Part shown: positions 27,760 to 38,144 of the stretch, in pieces
Numbering within the stretch: the first letter of the stretch is position 1
Layout: every line of letters begins with the position of its first letter
NCBI RefSeq assembly: GCF_945859825.1
Contig: NZ_CAMAPC010000006.1
Location: forward strand, 111,246-175,245
Length of the DNA stretch: 64,000 bases
Reading direction: 5' to 3'
Origin: Pseudoalteromonas holothuriae
Lineage (GTDB): Bacteria; Pseudomonadota; Gammaproteobacteria; Enterobacterales; Alteromonadaceae
Made by a program: the position numbers and the translations under genes
Notes under the pieces: model-generated
What the model saw: the letters and a program-made list of their open reading frames with translations, nothing else
What the model was told of the DNA's origin: nothing
Database searches by the model: none

Positions 27760-28782
27760 ATGCAAGAAGCGTTACTTCACTCGGTTGTTAAGTTAACGAA
27801 GACCAGAGATGTTGATTCACTAGAATCAAGCTTACTATCTACCATTCATGAGTTTATTGGCTGTCAGCAAGTATCTATTTATAAGTCGACATGTGAGGAC
27901 GACTCTTTGGAAGTTGAGTGTTGTTTAAGTTTACAGGTAACAAAAAGCAAGCAATATCACTGGAGCCAATCACAAAAGCTTGAAAACCCATGTTCAGAGC
28001 TAATATCATGCTTGAATTCAGCGTGTATTATAGCCATTCAAAGCATTGACGGCATTGAAACAAAGTGGGTACCAATCACCTTAGCGGATAAAGCAATTGG
28101 TGCGATAGCTATCAAAAGTAATGGGCTTAGCAGTTCAGACCAAGTTTTGCTAAATGCATTTTGTTGTATTTATGAGAATTATTTAACAATTTTACATGAG
28201 AACGAACGAGATAAACTGACAGGTTTACTTAATCGGCAAACATTTGATAGAAAGTTCAAACAACTAGTAGAAAAGCAAGTAGTTAAACACCATAAAACGT
28301 CAAAATCAAACCAAAACAGGCAATTACAGAGTGAAACAGTCTCTTGGCTTGCGATGCTAGATATTGATCATTTTAAGCAAGTAAATGATAATTATGGGCA
28401 TGTATGTGGTGATGAAGTGTTACTCATTTTAGCGCAAACGATGCATAATTTTTTTAGAGCATCCGATTTGCTGTTTCGTTTTGGTGGTGAAGAGTTTGTT
28501 TTGGTCTTTGAACCTGCGACCTTTGAAGAAATTGATAGTGTGCTAAATAAATTTATGGATAGAATTAGGAACACTAAATTTCCTTTTGTGAATAAACTAA
28601 CGGTAAGTATTGGAGTCGCAAAAGTTGGGCCTTATGACTTTCCAATTCATGTTTTAGAAAAAGCTGATAAAGCCTTGTATTGCGCAAAAACGCAAGGTAG
28701 AGATCAGGTCTGCTTTTTTGATCTTATGGAACAATCTGAAAAACTCGACAGTGATGATGAGTCGGGTATAGATTTATTTTGA
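27760..28782 (+). CDS. diguanylate cyclase with N-terminal GAF-like domain
   Basis: These 340 residues have a GAF-like sensory region at about 10-145 and a GGDEF domain at about 150-325. The active-site motif is GGEEF (about 243-247). An RxxD inhibitory I-site (RASD) lies the standard five residues before it. Substrate and metal contacts are visible in LDIDHFKQVNDNYGH. It should make cyclic-di-GMP from GTP and be product-inhibited. The GAF ligand is unknown. No upstream Shine-Dalgarno is obvious because the leader is made of the dispersed repeat. Confidence 0.9.
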   Translation: MQEALLHSVVKLTKTRDVDSLESSLLSTIHEFIGCQQVSIYKSTCEDDSLEVECCLSLQVTKSKQYHWSQSQKLENPCSELISCLNSACIIAIQSIDGIETKWVPITLADKAIGAIAIKSNGLSSSDQVLLNAFCCIYENYLTILHENERDKLTGLLNRQTFDRKFKQLVEKQVVKHHKTSKSNQNRQLQSETVSWLAMLDIDHFKQVNDNYGHVCGDEVLLILAQTMHNFFRASDLLFRFGGEEFVLVFEPATFEEIDSVLNKFMDRIRNTKFPFVNKLTVSIGVAKVGPYDFPIHVLEKADKALYCAKTQGRDQVCFFDLMEQSEKLDSDDESGIDLF

Positions 28783-28830
28783 CGCTATCATCTAAGACGC
28801 AAATATTTTACACTGCTCACAGCCTATCAA

Positions 28831-28874
28831 TTTACAACAGCCAGTTGAACTCCCCCACATATTCTGGTTGTAAA
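28831..28874. other. inverted repeat before recC
   Basis: TTTACAACAGCCAG (28831-28844) and CTGGTTGTAAA (28864-28874) can pair with a small bulge. It ends 17 bp before the recC start codon. There is no T-run, so it is a weak terminator candidate; it might instead affect recC translation. Only the symmetry is observed. Confidence 0.35.
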
Positions 28875-28891
28875 TAGCTCGGAAAAACATA

Positions 28892-31800
28892 ATGTTGCAC
28901 ATAATTCAATCTAATCGTATGGAGGTTCTACAAGCTCAGTTTCATACTTTACTTAAAAGTGCGCCATTAAGTTCCCCATTTCATAAAGAGATTGTACTAG
29001 TACAATCTCCTGGTATGTCGCAGTGGCTAAAAATAGGCTTAAGTGAAGCGCTGGGCGTTGCTGCGCAAGTAGATTTTCCACTTCCTTCGAGTTTTATTTG
29101 GCAGTTATATCAACAATTTTTGCCTAATGTGCCAAGTGAATCCCCTTACAATAAGCAAAACATGACCTGGAAGTTAGTTGCAATATTGCCAACATGTTTG
29201 GATGACCCTAAATATATTCAATTAAGTCAATACTTACATCAAGACACAGAAGGTCTAAAGCTATTTGCATTATGTGAAAAAATAGCGGATGTTTATGATC
29301 AATATTTAATGTATCGGCCACATTGGATAGCTCAATGGGATACGGGAAAAGATGAGCTTGATGATGTCGATGTTTCAATCGCATCGTGGCAACCTGATTT
29401 GTGGCGACGATTAGTAAAGCATACCCAGTTTTTAGGACAAAGTAGTTATCACCGAGCGAATATGCATCAACAACTCGTTGATGCACTTGATAGTGTCAGT
29501 AGTGAGCAATTACCTGAGCGGGTGTGTATATTTGGTCTCTCGGCAATGGCTTCAAGCCAGTTAGAAGTATTTAAAACGCTGAGTAAAAAAACCACGGTGC
29601 TACTATTTTTTTGTAACCCCAGTGAGCATTATTGGGGTGACCTAGTAGATGAAAAAACGCAGGCAAAAATCGCTGCTAAGTACGTAAAAATGCCAGAGCT
29701 TGATGCTAAAAGTACTCAAGAAGACTATTACGTTATTGGTAACCCTTTATTGTCCTCATGGGGCAAGTTGGGGCGCGATTATTTTGAGCAACTTGTGCAG
29801 CTGGACGCTCAATGGATTGATGGGTTTATTAGCGATTTTGACGATTCTTTGCTAGGCAAAGTACAACAAGAAGTATATCAACTGGCGTTCAAAGGTCAGT
29901 CACTTAGTGCAGATAAAAGTTGGTTTATTAATGAGCAAGGTAAACTTTTAATCGCATTGGATGATACTTCAATTCAATTACAAGACTGCCATACACCACT
30001 TAGAGAAGTAGAGTGTTTGCATGATCATTTACTTAGGTTATTTCATGCAGACCCACACTTAACACCTAAAGATATTATTGTCATGATGCCCGATGTTGGT
30101 ACATACAGCCCCTATATTGAGGCGGTATTTGGTGCAGCAACGGGTGATCGCTATATTCCTTATGCATTGGCGGATTTATCGATTGAACAAGAAAAGCCGA
30201 TACTGAGCTCATTTGTCAGCTTAGTTAATTTGCCCTTTAGTCGTTTTGGCGTGTCAGACTTGCTCGACCTTTTAGCTGTTACACCTATCGCAAGTCAATT
30301 TAATGTTCAAGAACATGAATTTTCACAGTTGAAATATTGGCTTGAGCAAGTGGGTGTTAAATGGGGCTTAAATGCTGAGCATAAAATTGAACATGATCTC
30401 CCAGCATTATCTCTCAATACTTGGCAACACGGATTAAACCGTCTGTTGCTGGGGGTTGCATCAGGTGATGAACAAATGACATTTGATGGCATTTACCCTG
30501 CTGATTTAGTGGAAGGCATGGCGGTTAATAGCTTGAGTAAATTACTGCATTTTGTTAATGCTTTAGCAGAATATAAGCAACAGCTTAATCAAGATGCAAG
30601 GCTATGCGATAAAGCTCAGCTATTAAGACAAATGATGGCGCAGTTTTATGATGCGCAAGCAGAGCAAAGCTGGGATTTACTTACCGTTGAGAAGATCATT
30701 GATGAGTTGCAAAAACATGACGATAATTTGGATATGCAAGCGCCAATATCGGCAAAAGTATTAAGTTACTTAGTCAAACAGGGAGTACAAGAAAAAGGTG
30801 TTGGTCAGCGTTTTTTAGTGGGGCCGGTGAATTTTTGTACTTTAATGCCAATGCGAGCAGTACCGTTTAAGGTAGTGTGCCTACTTGGCCTCAATGATGC
30901 AGATTATCCACGTACGGTACAACCGATTGGATTTGACTTAGTACCGCACTCTAAAAGGCAAAAAGGTGATCGGTCACGAAAATTTGATGACCGCTATTTG
31001 TTCTTAGAAGCGCTGCTCAGTGCCAGAGATCATTTTTATTTAAGCTACATTGGTCGTTCATGTTTTAATAACGAACCGCAGATGCCATCGGTGTTGGTTA
31101 GTGAGCTATTTGAGTACCTTGACCGAAGCTTTAAATACTCAGACGCATCACTCAAACCGTCAAAACAACTTCTTCAGCGTGCAACATTACAACCTTTTAA
31201 TGCTGTGAATTACTTAAGCGATAATGCTTTACAAAGCTTTAACCCAGTGTGGTTAATGCAAAACACAAAAATTACGCACAAACCACTTTTACCGCTTAAC
31301 GTGCCAATTGAGAAACAAGTCGAGATTCAACAATTTTTATTTACTGTACTGGCTCCGCAAAAAGCGTTCTACACCAAAACGCTAGGCTTGAGGTTAAATG
31401 AACAAGTAGTGATAAACAAAGATGAAGAGCCATTTATGCTCGATACGCTTGAGCGCTACTATTATCTGGATGAACTACTTGCTTATGCGCTAAGGGGTGA
31501 ACAAGTTAACCTTGAGCAAATAATCCAACGAGGTAATTTACCTCAAGCTGCAGTCGGACAGCTGCAGCTAACACGCCTGCAGCAACGTATTCAGCCCATG
31601 GTTGAGCAATTAAAAGCACAAGTGCAGCAGCCCAGAGCACCTTTAGAAGTGCGTTTAATGGTTGGTAGTTATATGTTACTAGGTTGGCTAGATGCGCTCT
31701 ATGACAACAAGCAAATATTTTATCGCAGTGCCAGTATCAAAGCCAAAGATAAGGTGAAAGGCTTTTTAATGCATTGCATTGCACAGTGCTGCGATGAACC

Positions 31801-32155
31801 TGTACACACGTATATTTATGGCTTAGACGAGCTAGTAACTTTTGCACCGTTAGAAAAACAACAAGCCGATGACTTTTTACAAAAATGGTTACATTTTTAT
31901 CAACAGTGTTTAAATCAACCAATGCCGTTTTTTGTTAGTACAGCGTATGAACTTGTAGCAACCAAAGATATAGGTAAAGCCGCAGCTAAGTTTAATGGCG
32001 GCCAATATATAGGATATGGAGAAAGCGAAGACCCTTATGTAGCCTTAAATTACACAAGCCTTGAACAGATAAGTGAACAACTGCATGACATCAGCCATGC
32101 CTTACTAGCTGATATTGTAGCGCTTGCTAAGGAGCAGCGATATGCAGACGCTTAA
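28892..32155 (+). CDS. recC: exodeoxyribonuclease V subunit gamma (RecC)
   Basis: The 1087-residue protein has the RecC opening (MLHIIQSNRMEVLQAQF) and QSPGMSQWLKIGLSEALGVAAQVDFPLPSSFIWQLY as blocks spread over the inactive-helicase N-terminal half. MPMRAVPFKVVCLLGLNDADYPR and the C-terminal inactive nuclease-like domain complete it. RecC scans for Chi and threads DNA strands to RecB and RecD. It overlaps recB by 14 bp. The pitrilysin gene found between recC and recB in E. coli is absent. Confidence 0.95.
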   Translation: MLHIIQSNRMEVLQAQFHTLLKSAPLSSPFHKEIVLVQSPGMSQWLKIGLSEALGVAAQVDFPLPSSFIWQLYQQFLPNVPSESPYNKQNMTWKLVAILPTCLDDPKYIQLSQYLHQDTEGLKLFALCEKIADVYDQYLMYRPHWIAQWDTGKDELDDVDVSIASWQPDLWRRLVKHTQFLGQSSYHRANMHQQLVDALDSVSSEQLPERVCIFGLSAMASSQLEVFKTLSKKTTVLLFFCNPSEHYWGDLVDEKTQAKIAAKYVKMPELDAKSTQEDYYVIGNPLLSSWGKLGRDYFEQLVQLDAQWIDGFISDFDDSLLGKVQQEVYQLAFKGQSLSADKSWFINEQGKLLIALDDTSIQLQDCHTPLREVECLHDHLLRLFHADPHLTPKDIIVMMPDVGTYSPYIEAVFGAATGDRYIPYALADLSIEQEKPILSSFVSLVNLPFSRFGVSDLLDLLAVTPIASQFNVQEHEFSQLKYWLEQVGVKWGLNAEHKIEHDLPALSLNTWQHGLNRLLLGVASGDEQMTFDGIYPADLVEGMAVNSLSKLLHFVNALAEYKQQLNQDARLCDKAQLLRQMMAQFYDAQAEQSWDLLTVEKIIDELQKHDDNLDMQAPISAKVLSYLVKQGVQEKGVGQRFLVGPVNFCTLMPMRAVPFKVVCLLGLNDADYPRTVQPIGFDLVPHSKRQKGDRSRKFDDRYLFLEALLSARDHFYLSYIGRSCFNNEPQMPSVLVSELFEYLDRSFKYSDASLKPSKQLLQRATLQPFNAVNYLSDNALQSFNPVWLMQNTKITHKPLLPLNVPIEKQVEIQQFLFTVLAPQKAFYTKTLGLRLNEQVVINKDEEPFMLDTLERYYYLDELLAYALRGEQVNLEQIIQRGNLPQAAVGQLQLTRLQQRIQPMVEQLKAQVQQPRAPLEVRLMVGSYMLLGWLDALYDNKQIFYRSASIKAKDKVKGFLMHCIAQCCDEPVHTYIYGLDELVTFAPLEKQQADDFLQKWLHFYQQCLNQPMPFFVSTAYELVATKDIGKAAAKFNGGQYIGYGESEDPYVALNYTSLEQISEQLHDISHALLADIVALAKEQRYADA

Positions 32156-35100
32156 CCCACAAAGTATGCCGCTGCTTGGCAGTAGCTTAATTGAAGCTAG
32201 CGCAGGCACGGGCAAAACGTACACAATTACAGGGCTGTATTTGCGTTGCTTACTGGGTTTACAAGTGCCAGCACAACAACAAATGCCATTGTCGGTAGAG
32301 CAAATACTGGTTGTTACCTTTACGGAAGCCGCTACACAAGAGATCAAAGACAGGGTACGTTCTCGTATTTTATTGGCCAGAGACACGCTGTTGGGTGAAC
32401 AATGCAATGATGAATTAGTAAACCGTGTTTTGTGTCAAATTGAAGATAAGCATAACGCGTTTACATTGTTAGACGCAGCGGCAAAATCAATGGATGAAGC
32501 CGCTATTTTTACTATTCATGGCTTTTGTCAGCGAATGTTAAAACAACATGCGTTTGAGTCGAATGTTGCGTTTAACCTTGAGTTTGTATTAGATGAGTCA
32601 GAGTTAGTGCTTGAAGCCATAAAAGATCATTGGCGCAGCTTTGTGTATCCGTTAGATAAAGACACGACACAAGCTATTATAGAGCATTATCCAAGCCCTC
32701 ATGCACTGGCTGGTAAAGTGATGAAGCTACTTGCTAAAGAACACGCGGTGATCACGCCCAAATTGGCGCTGGCAGATGTGCTTGAAGCAAGAAAGCAATA
32801 TCAGCAACAAGCCAGCAAGTTTAAAAAGGTACTACTGAGCAGTGATTTTTTTAGCGTGTTGGCAAATTCTGGTTTGGCAAAAAATAAAGCGCCGGGTAGG
32901 GCGAATAATATTGATGCCCTGATCACATATTGCCAAAGTGAGCAGTGGTATTTTGAATTTGGTAGTGCTAAACATTCTTTTGCCCTTTGGGGGCAAGACT
33001 CTTTGTCAAATACCGCGAATTATAAAAAAGGGGCAAGTGTTATTATGCACCCAATGTTGGCTGAGTTTGATGTAATGGCGCAGCTACATAATCAAGTAAG
33101 CAAAGGGTTAAGCATTGCTATTTTGCAGCACAGTGTGAGCGAGGTGCGTAGATTATTGCAATCGCATAAAATACAACATGGGTTGATAAGCCCAGATGAT
33201 TTATTGCGACAGCTCTTTGAGGCATTAAACAATGAACAAGGGCATATATTACAGCAAAAAATTGTACAGTTGTTTCCAGTTGCCATGATTGATGAATTTC
33301 AAGATACCGATCCTATTCAGTATGGTATTTTCAACGCTATTTATGGCAAAGAGACTGATAAAAATGACACTGCCTTGACCATGATTGGTGACCCTAAACA
33401 GGCCATTTATGGCTTTCGAGGCGCTGATATTTTTACCTATATTCATGCTAAGCAACAGGTCAAAGAGCAAAACCAATATACATTAGCAACTAATTATCGC
33501 TCCGCAGAGGGGGTTGTGAAAGCTGTTAATGCATTATTTACCTCTCACGCGCATAGTTTTATTTACAATCAAGCCATTCCGTTTGTATCGGTCAAAGCTA
33601 AAGGCAAGTCAGTAGATGACAGCTTTTTATGCCCGTCGTTAGGCAGTGCCTCTTTACAATTTAGTGTATATCAAGACCCGTCCCCTGTTACCAGTAAATC
33701 TCAAGCTTTGTCAGTACTTGCCAAGACATATGCGAATAAAATTGCACAGCTATTGGGTGAGGCGCAAAGAGGGCGGGCGTCAATCGGCTCGGTAGCAGTG
33801 CAAGCCGGTGATGTATGCGTGCTGGTACGAGATAGAAATGAAGCAAGCATAATGAAGTCTGCACTTGCACAATTGGCTATTCCTAGTGTTTATTTAGCAA
33901 GAGATAGTATATTTAGCCAGCCTATTACCCATGCTATTTTGAGCTTTTTAGATGTATTACATGGCAAATATGACGAAGCAGCACTGCGAGGTATTTTAGT
34001 TAGCCCTTTGTTTGCGTTGAACTATCAGCAAATTTATCAACTGCGAGAAGATGAGCGGCAATGGCAAATGTATTTAGATCAATTCGCACAACTACAAAAA
34101 CTTTGGTATAAACAAGGCGCTATGGCAATGCTTGAGCAGTTATTGGTACAAAACCAATTGCCAAAACTGTGGCAAGCATCAGGGTATAACGTTGAGCGTT
34201 GGCTAACAGATTATCGTCATTTGGCTGAGCTTTTACAGCAAAAACAAATTGAGCTAGATGGCACTTTGCGGGTGCTACGCTGGCTGAGTAGTCAATGCCA
34301 GCAAGTTCAGCAAGGCAGTGCTCAGGTACGACTAGAAAGTGACGCTGACTTAGTCAAAATAGTCACTATGCATGCGTCTAAAGGATTAGAGTACCCAATC
34401 GTATATATTCCATTTGCAAGTAGTTACCGAGAGGCCAGTGATGCCGTATTTCATCGAGATGGGCAGTTAGTTTATTCACTCGATGCTGATGATGAACAAA
34501 GTGCACAAGCAGAGCAAGAGCGTTTAGCTGAAGATATTCGACTGTTATATGTGGCACTAACTCGTGCCATTCATTTTTGTGATGTAGGGTTGTTTAACAT
34601 AGCTGCTGGTAGAAGTAAAAAGCCAGGCATTACGCAAACAGCAGTCGGTTACGTACTTTTTGCAAATCAACCCTTTGAAACGCAACAGCAGTGGCATGAA
34701 GCACTACAAAAATTTTGTGATGGGCAAGCAGATATATCATTGTGCTGGATAACAACTGATGATAACTCAGGCGATGAGTTGGCAAACAAAACAGCACCTG
34801 AGCAAGTTTTAACGGTTAAACCTGTCACAATATCGATTGAACGTGATTGGCGTGCAACGAGTTTTAGTCAGTTAAGTTACCACAGCCATAGTGATGAACG
34901 ACCGCTGGGGGCGTTGGATGAAAACCACCAGCTTGATTTACCAGATAATGTTATAAGTATGCAAAAAGCAGTGCTTAATTCGTATACCTTTCCTAAAGGG
35001 GCAAAGCCCGGAAGTTGCTTACATGAAATTTTTGAGCAAATTAATTTTACCGCACCCAATACCCCCTCAGGTGAGCAGTTATCGCTGAGTGAGGCAGTAG

Positions 35101-35699
35101 AAAAAAGCTTAAATAAGTATCATATTGATGAACAGTGGCAAGCATCGGTGCAAGGCTGGATACAAGCATGCTTAAATTGCCCTTTAGACATGGAAAATGA
35201 TTTGCAGTTGGCAAAATTAAGCCCCCGTGATTGCCTTGTTGAGATGGAGTTTTATTTGCCACTTGAGCCATTAAAAGCAAACGAGTTAAATCGTTTAGTG
35301 AGTGCTATTACAGGTCAACATAGCCAGCTACAATTTGATCAAGTAAAAGGGTTGTTAAAAGGTTTTATTGACTTAATTTTTGTATATCAAGGTAAGTATT
35401 ACATTTTGGACTACAAGTCGAACTATTTAGGTGACACACATAGCGACTATCAAGCAAATAACTTAAAGTTAGCGATGGATGCGCATCAATATCACCTACA
35501 GTATATGATTTATTCTGTGGCACTACATCGGCTGCTAAAACAACGTTTAGCACAGTATGATCCTCAAATTCATTTAGGTGGCGTTTACTATTTGTTTTTG
35601 CGGGCGTTGCCTGATGCTGCAGGCATCTATTTTAACAAATTAAGTACTGAACAATTACAGCAATTAGATGCACTGTTTACACAAGGTCGATTATTATGA
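32142..35699 (+). CDS. recB: exodeoxyribonuclease V subunit beta (RecB)
   Basis: This 1185-residue UvrD-type helicase-nuclease has Walker A EASAGTGKTYTITG, motif II DEFQDTDPIQY, GDPKQAIYGFRGADIF, motif VI LLYVALTRA, and a C-terminal RecB nuclease domain with GFIDLIF and the DYKSN motif whose Asp and Lys are catalytic. The ATG at 32142 has AAGGAG seven bases upstream and is preferred over an in-frame TTG at 32124. It overlaps recC by 14 bp and recD by 4 bp, so the three subunits are translationally coupled. Confidence 0.95.
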   Translation: MQTLNPQSMPLLGSSLIEASAGTGKTYTITGLYLRCLLGLQVPAQQQMPLSVEQILVVTFTEAATQEIKDRVRSRILLARDTLLGEQCNDELVNRVLCQIEDKHNAFTLLDAAAKSMDEAAIFTIHGFCQRMLKQHAFESNVAFNLEFVLDESELVLEAIKDHWRSFVYPLDKDTTQAIIEHYPSPHALAGKVMKLLAKEHAVITPKLALADVLEARKQYQQQASKFKKVLLSSDFFSVLANSGLAKNKAPGRANNIDALITYCQSEQWYFEFGSAKHSFALWGQDSLSNTANYKKGASVIMHPMLAEFDVMAQLHNQVSKGLSIAILQHSVSEVRRLLQSHKIQHGLISPDDLLRQLFEALNNEQGHILQQKIVQLFPVAMIDEFQDTDPIQYGIFNAIYGKETDKNDTALTMIGDPKQAIYGFRGADIFTYIHAKQQVKEQNQYTLATNYRSAEGVVKAVNALFTSHAHSFIYNQAIPFVSVKAKGKSVDDSFLCPSLGSASLQFSVYQDPSPVTSKSQALSVLAKTYANKIAQLLGEAQRGRASIGSVAVQAGDVCVLVRDRNEASIMKSALAQLAIPSVYLARDSIFSQPITHAILSFLDVLHGKYDEAALRGILVSPLFALNYQQIYQLREDERQWQMYLDQFAQLQKLWYKQGAMAMLEQLLVQNQLPKLWQASGYNVERWLTDYRHLAELLQQKQIELDGTLRVLRWLSSQCQQVQQGSAQVRLESDADLVKIVTMHASKGLEYPIVYIPFASSYREASDAVFHRDGQLVYSLDADDEQSAQAEQERLAEDIRLLYVALTRAIHFCDVGLFNIAAGRSKKPGITQTAVGYVLFANQPFETQQQWHEALQKFCDGQADISLCWITTDDNSGDELANKTAPEQVLTVKPVTISIERDWRATSFSQLSYHSHSDERPLGALDENHQLDLPDNVISMQKAVLNSYTFPKGAKPGSCLHEIFEQINFTAPNTPSGEQLSLSEAVEKSLNKYHIDEQWQASVQGWIQACLNCPLDMENDLQLAKLSPRDCLVEMEFYLPLEPLKANELNRLVSAITGQHSQLQFDQVKGLLKGFIDLIFVYQGKYYILDYKSNYLGDTHSDYQANNLKLAMDAHQYHLQYMIYSVALHRLLKQRLAQYDPQIHLGGVYYLFLRALPDAAGIYFNKLSTEQLQQLDALFTQGRLL

Positions 35700-37591
35700 G
35701 CCAGCTTGACTTATTTGCAGACTCAGAACTGATTGATTTTGATCATGATGTTTATATAAATATCTTATTGCAACAGTCTCGCATTCGTCATGCAGATCTT
35801 GGGTTAGCTAAATTATTGAACTACCAACGCATTGATGAAAACTTTTATGTCATTTTATTGCTACTTCGAGCAGAGCAACAACAGCATAGCTGTTTGGTCT
35901 TTGACGACGTTGATTGGTTTGACCCATTCCTATTGAAAATATGCCAACTGGATAGCCCACAAGCACCATGGCTAGCCAATGAGGCTCTTGTAATATGGCA
36001 GCAACTTGCAATTCATCCTGCTATCGGAGAAGGCAAGCCTTTAGTCTTGTTTCGCGATAAATTATACCTGTCACGTTTAGCCAACTATGAAGCATTGCTA
36101 GCTGAGCGCTTTTTACTGATGCAAAAGCAGCCTTTAAGCGTTGATCAAAAGATGCTGAAAAAATTACTTAATGCCTATTTTCCAAGTAAGCAAGAAGAAA
36201 CAATAGATTGGCAAAAAGTTGCCTGTGCAATGGCTACAATTAGTGGTTTTTGTGTTATCACAGGAGGTCCTGGTACAGGAAAAACCACCACGGTAACAAA
36301 ATTATTAGCAATTTTGCAGTCGCTTTATATTCAGGCACCGCTGACAATCAAGCTGGTGGCACCGACAGGAAAGGCAGCAGCAAGGTTAAGTGAATCAATT
36401 TTAGGAGCAAAAGCAAAGTTAGGTCTAGATGAAAAATTGTATGAGCTGATCCCTGAGCAAGCTCAAACCATTCATCGCTTACTGGGTGTTATCCCTCAAA
36501 GTAATCAATATCGACATAACCAATTCAATCCATTGCATCTAGATTTGTTAATTATTGATGAAGCTTCAATGGTCGACTTGTCGCTATTAGCAAAGTTGAT
36601 GCAAGCCCTACCAAATCACGCAAGATTAATATTACTGGGAGATAAAGATCAGCTGGCATCGGTTGATACTGGAAGTGTTTTGAGTGATTTATGTCAGCAG
36701 CTACTACTTAATAGCCAACCAAGTTATAGCCAAGTGCTATGTGATAAATTAAACACGCTATGTTTTGCGGGCAAAGCACAGTTGCAGGGTCAAAACAGTG
36801 AATTTGCCTTATCAGATAGTGTGGCATTTTTACAAAAAAGCCACCGATTTGATAGTCGTAGTGGCATTGGTCAGCTAGCCTTGGCGGTAAATAATAATGA
36901 CACTAAATTGCTCAGACAAACACTGAACAAAGGTTATGACGATATTGCTCTAATGACCCTTACGAATGAGCAATATCAGGCCTTAATTGAACGCTCAGCA
37001 GAGCAATATGGTACTTATTTGAAATTGATGCACCAAGGTGCAGATGTCATCGCTATACACCGAGCGTTTGCTCAATATCAGCTATTAGCAGCACTCAGAG
37101 AAGGTCCTTATGGAGTAGAGCAGTTAAACAGGCGTATTGAACAAGCACTTTACGTTAAACAGTTAATTCAACCGACGACGCGTCATTATGCAGGCCAGCC
37201 CATTATGGTTGGCGAAAATGACTATCAGTTAAAACTATTTAATGGTGATATTGGTATTTTGCTAATTGATGAACAAGGCCAGCTAAAAGCTACATTTATT
37301 GATGAACAAGGGGGAGTTAGGGCATTCTATCCTGCTCGTTTACCGCGCCATGAAAATGTGTATGTGATGACCATACACAAATCACAAGGGTCTGAGTTTG
37401 TGCATACGGCAATGATTTTGCCACCTTTACAAAGATCATCTATCGGTATAAATCGACAGCTAGTTTATACGGGTATTACGCGTGCAAAATCGTACTTTGA
37501 ATTAGTGGCTCAAGAGCAGGTATTGCTTAATGCCATGAATCGTTCTGTGTCTCGATGCTCAGGATTACGAGATAGGTTAATGAAAAATTAA
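35696..37591 (+). CDS. recD: exodeoxyribonuclease V subunit alpha (RecD)
   Basis: This 631-residue SF1B 5'-3' helicase has Walker A GGPGTGKTTTVTKLL near residue 190, Walker B LLIIDEASMVDLSLL, GDKDQLASV, and motif VI LVYTGITRAKSYFELV. It starts in a 4-bp overlap with recB. An insertion-like stretch between about 330 and 390 is typical of RecD size variation. It completes the RecBCD enzyme for double-strand break repair and degradation of foreign linear DNA. Confidence 0.95.
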   Translation: MSQLDLFADSELIDFDHDVYINILLQQSRIRHADLGLAKLLNYQRIDENFYVILLLLRAEQQQHSCLVFDDVDWFDPFLLKICQLDSPQAPWLANEALVIWQQLAIHPAIGEGKPLVLFRDKLYLSRLANYEALLAERFLLMQKQPLSVDQKMLKKLLNAYFPSKQEETIDWQKVACAMATISGFCVITGGPGTGKTTTVTKLLAILQSLYIQAPLTIKLVAPTGKAAARLSESILGAKAKLGLDEKLYELIPEQAQTIHRLLGVIPQSNQYRHNQFNPLHLDLLIIDEASMVDLSLLAKLMQALPNHARLILLGDKDQLASVDTGSVLSDLCQQLLLNSQPSYSQVLCDKLNTLCFAGKAQLQGQNSEFALSDSVAFLQKSHRFDSRSGIGQLALAVNNNDTKLLRQTLNKGYDDIALMTLTNEQYQALIERSAEQYGTYLKLMHQGADVIAIHRAFAQYQLLAALREGPYGVEQLNRRIEQALYVKQLIQPTTRHYAGQPIMVGENDYQLKLFNGDIGILLIDEQGQLKATFIDEQGGVRAFYPARLPRHENVYVMTIHKSQGSEFVHTAMILPPLQRSSIGINRQLVYTGITRAKSYFELVAQEQVLLNAMNRSVSRCSGLRDRLMKN

Positions 37592-37903
37592 CAAGTAGAT
37601 AATGTGTTGTGTTATTTGTGAACTGCCCTATAGTTTTTATGTAGGCTTTGAATTACTACAAACCTACTTCCCTTAATACTCCACTGCCCAGTGGGTCGCA
37701 TATGCCGCCATAATTGAATGATTATGGCGGCGTTTTTCAAAGCTAACCTCAGCTCTGGGGCAGCGAATTTGTTCAACAGGGCTATTTTGCCCATCTTCTG
37801 GGTTGCTTTCATTTGTAATAGCTGGCAATTACTACGTAAAAGTGCCTTTATATTGAGTAAAATATCATCTTCAAAACCCTTATCCAAACCTGAGGTTAAA
37901 CTG

Positions 37904-37967
37904 TTCATTTCGCGTAATGAAATCCTTTGATTTGAACAAAATTCATACCTCAAAGATTAATAGGCTC
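37904..37967 (-). mobile_element. short mobile repeat, copy C (one end only)
   Basis: The end GAACAAAATTCATACCTCAAAG followed by a degenerate terminal repeat matches the left end of the family in reverse orientation; the other half is missing. The gap 37592-38144 otherwise holds an unassigned segment (37620-37900) with open frames on both strands that I do not recognise. A piece at about 37970-38025 (reverse strand GCGATAGATAAATG, TTATACCAATGG) resembles the second dispersed repeat family. Confidence 0.6.
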
Positions 37968-38144
37968 TAGTCATTTATCTATCGCAATATCAGATCAATT
38001 ATTGAATGCCATTGGTATAACAATAAAAGCTGTGTTTTTATTGCAGGTGGTTGTATGAAAAAAACTCAGCATATATGATAAATTGACAAAGTTTCAATGA
38101 TATGTTTTAACAGATTAAAGCAATTACTTTAATCTGGGGCAAGT

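Noticed and set aside
37612..37953. 113-residue minus-strand open frame beside mobile repeat copy C
   Set aside because: Its start lies inside the repeat, an opposite-strand frame is equally long, no ribosome site or family is recognisable, and composition is not convincing.
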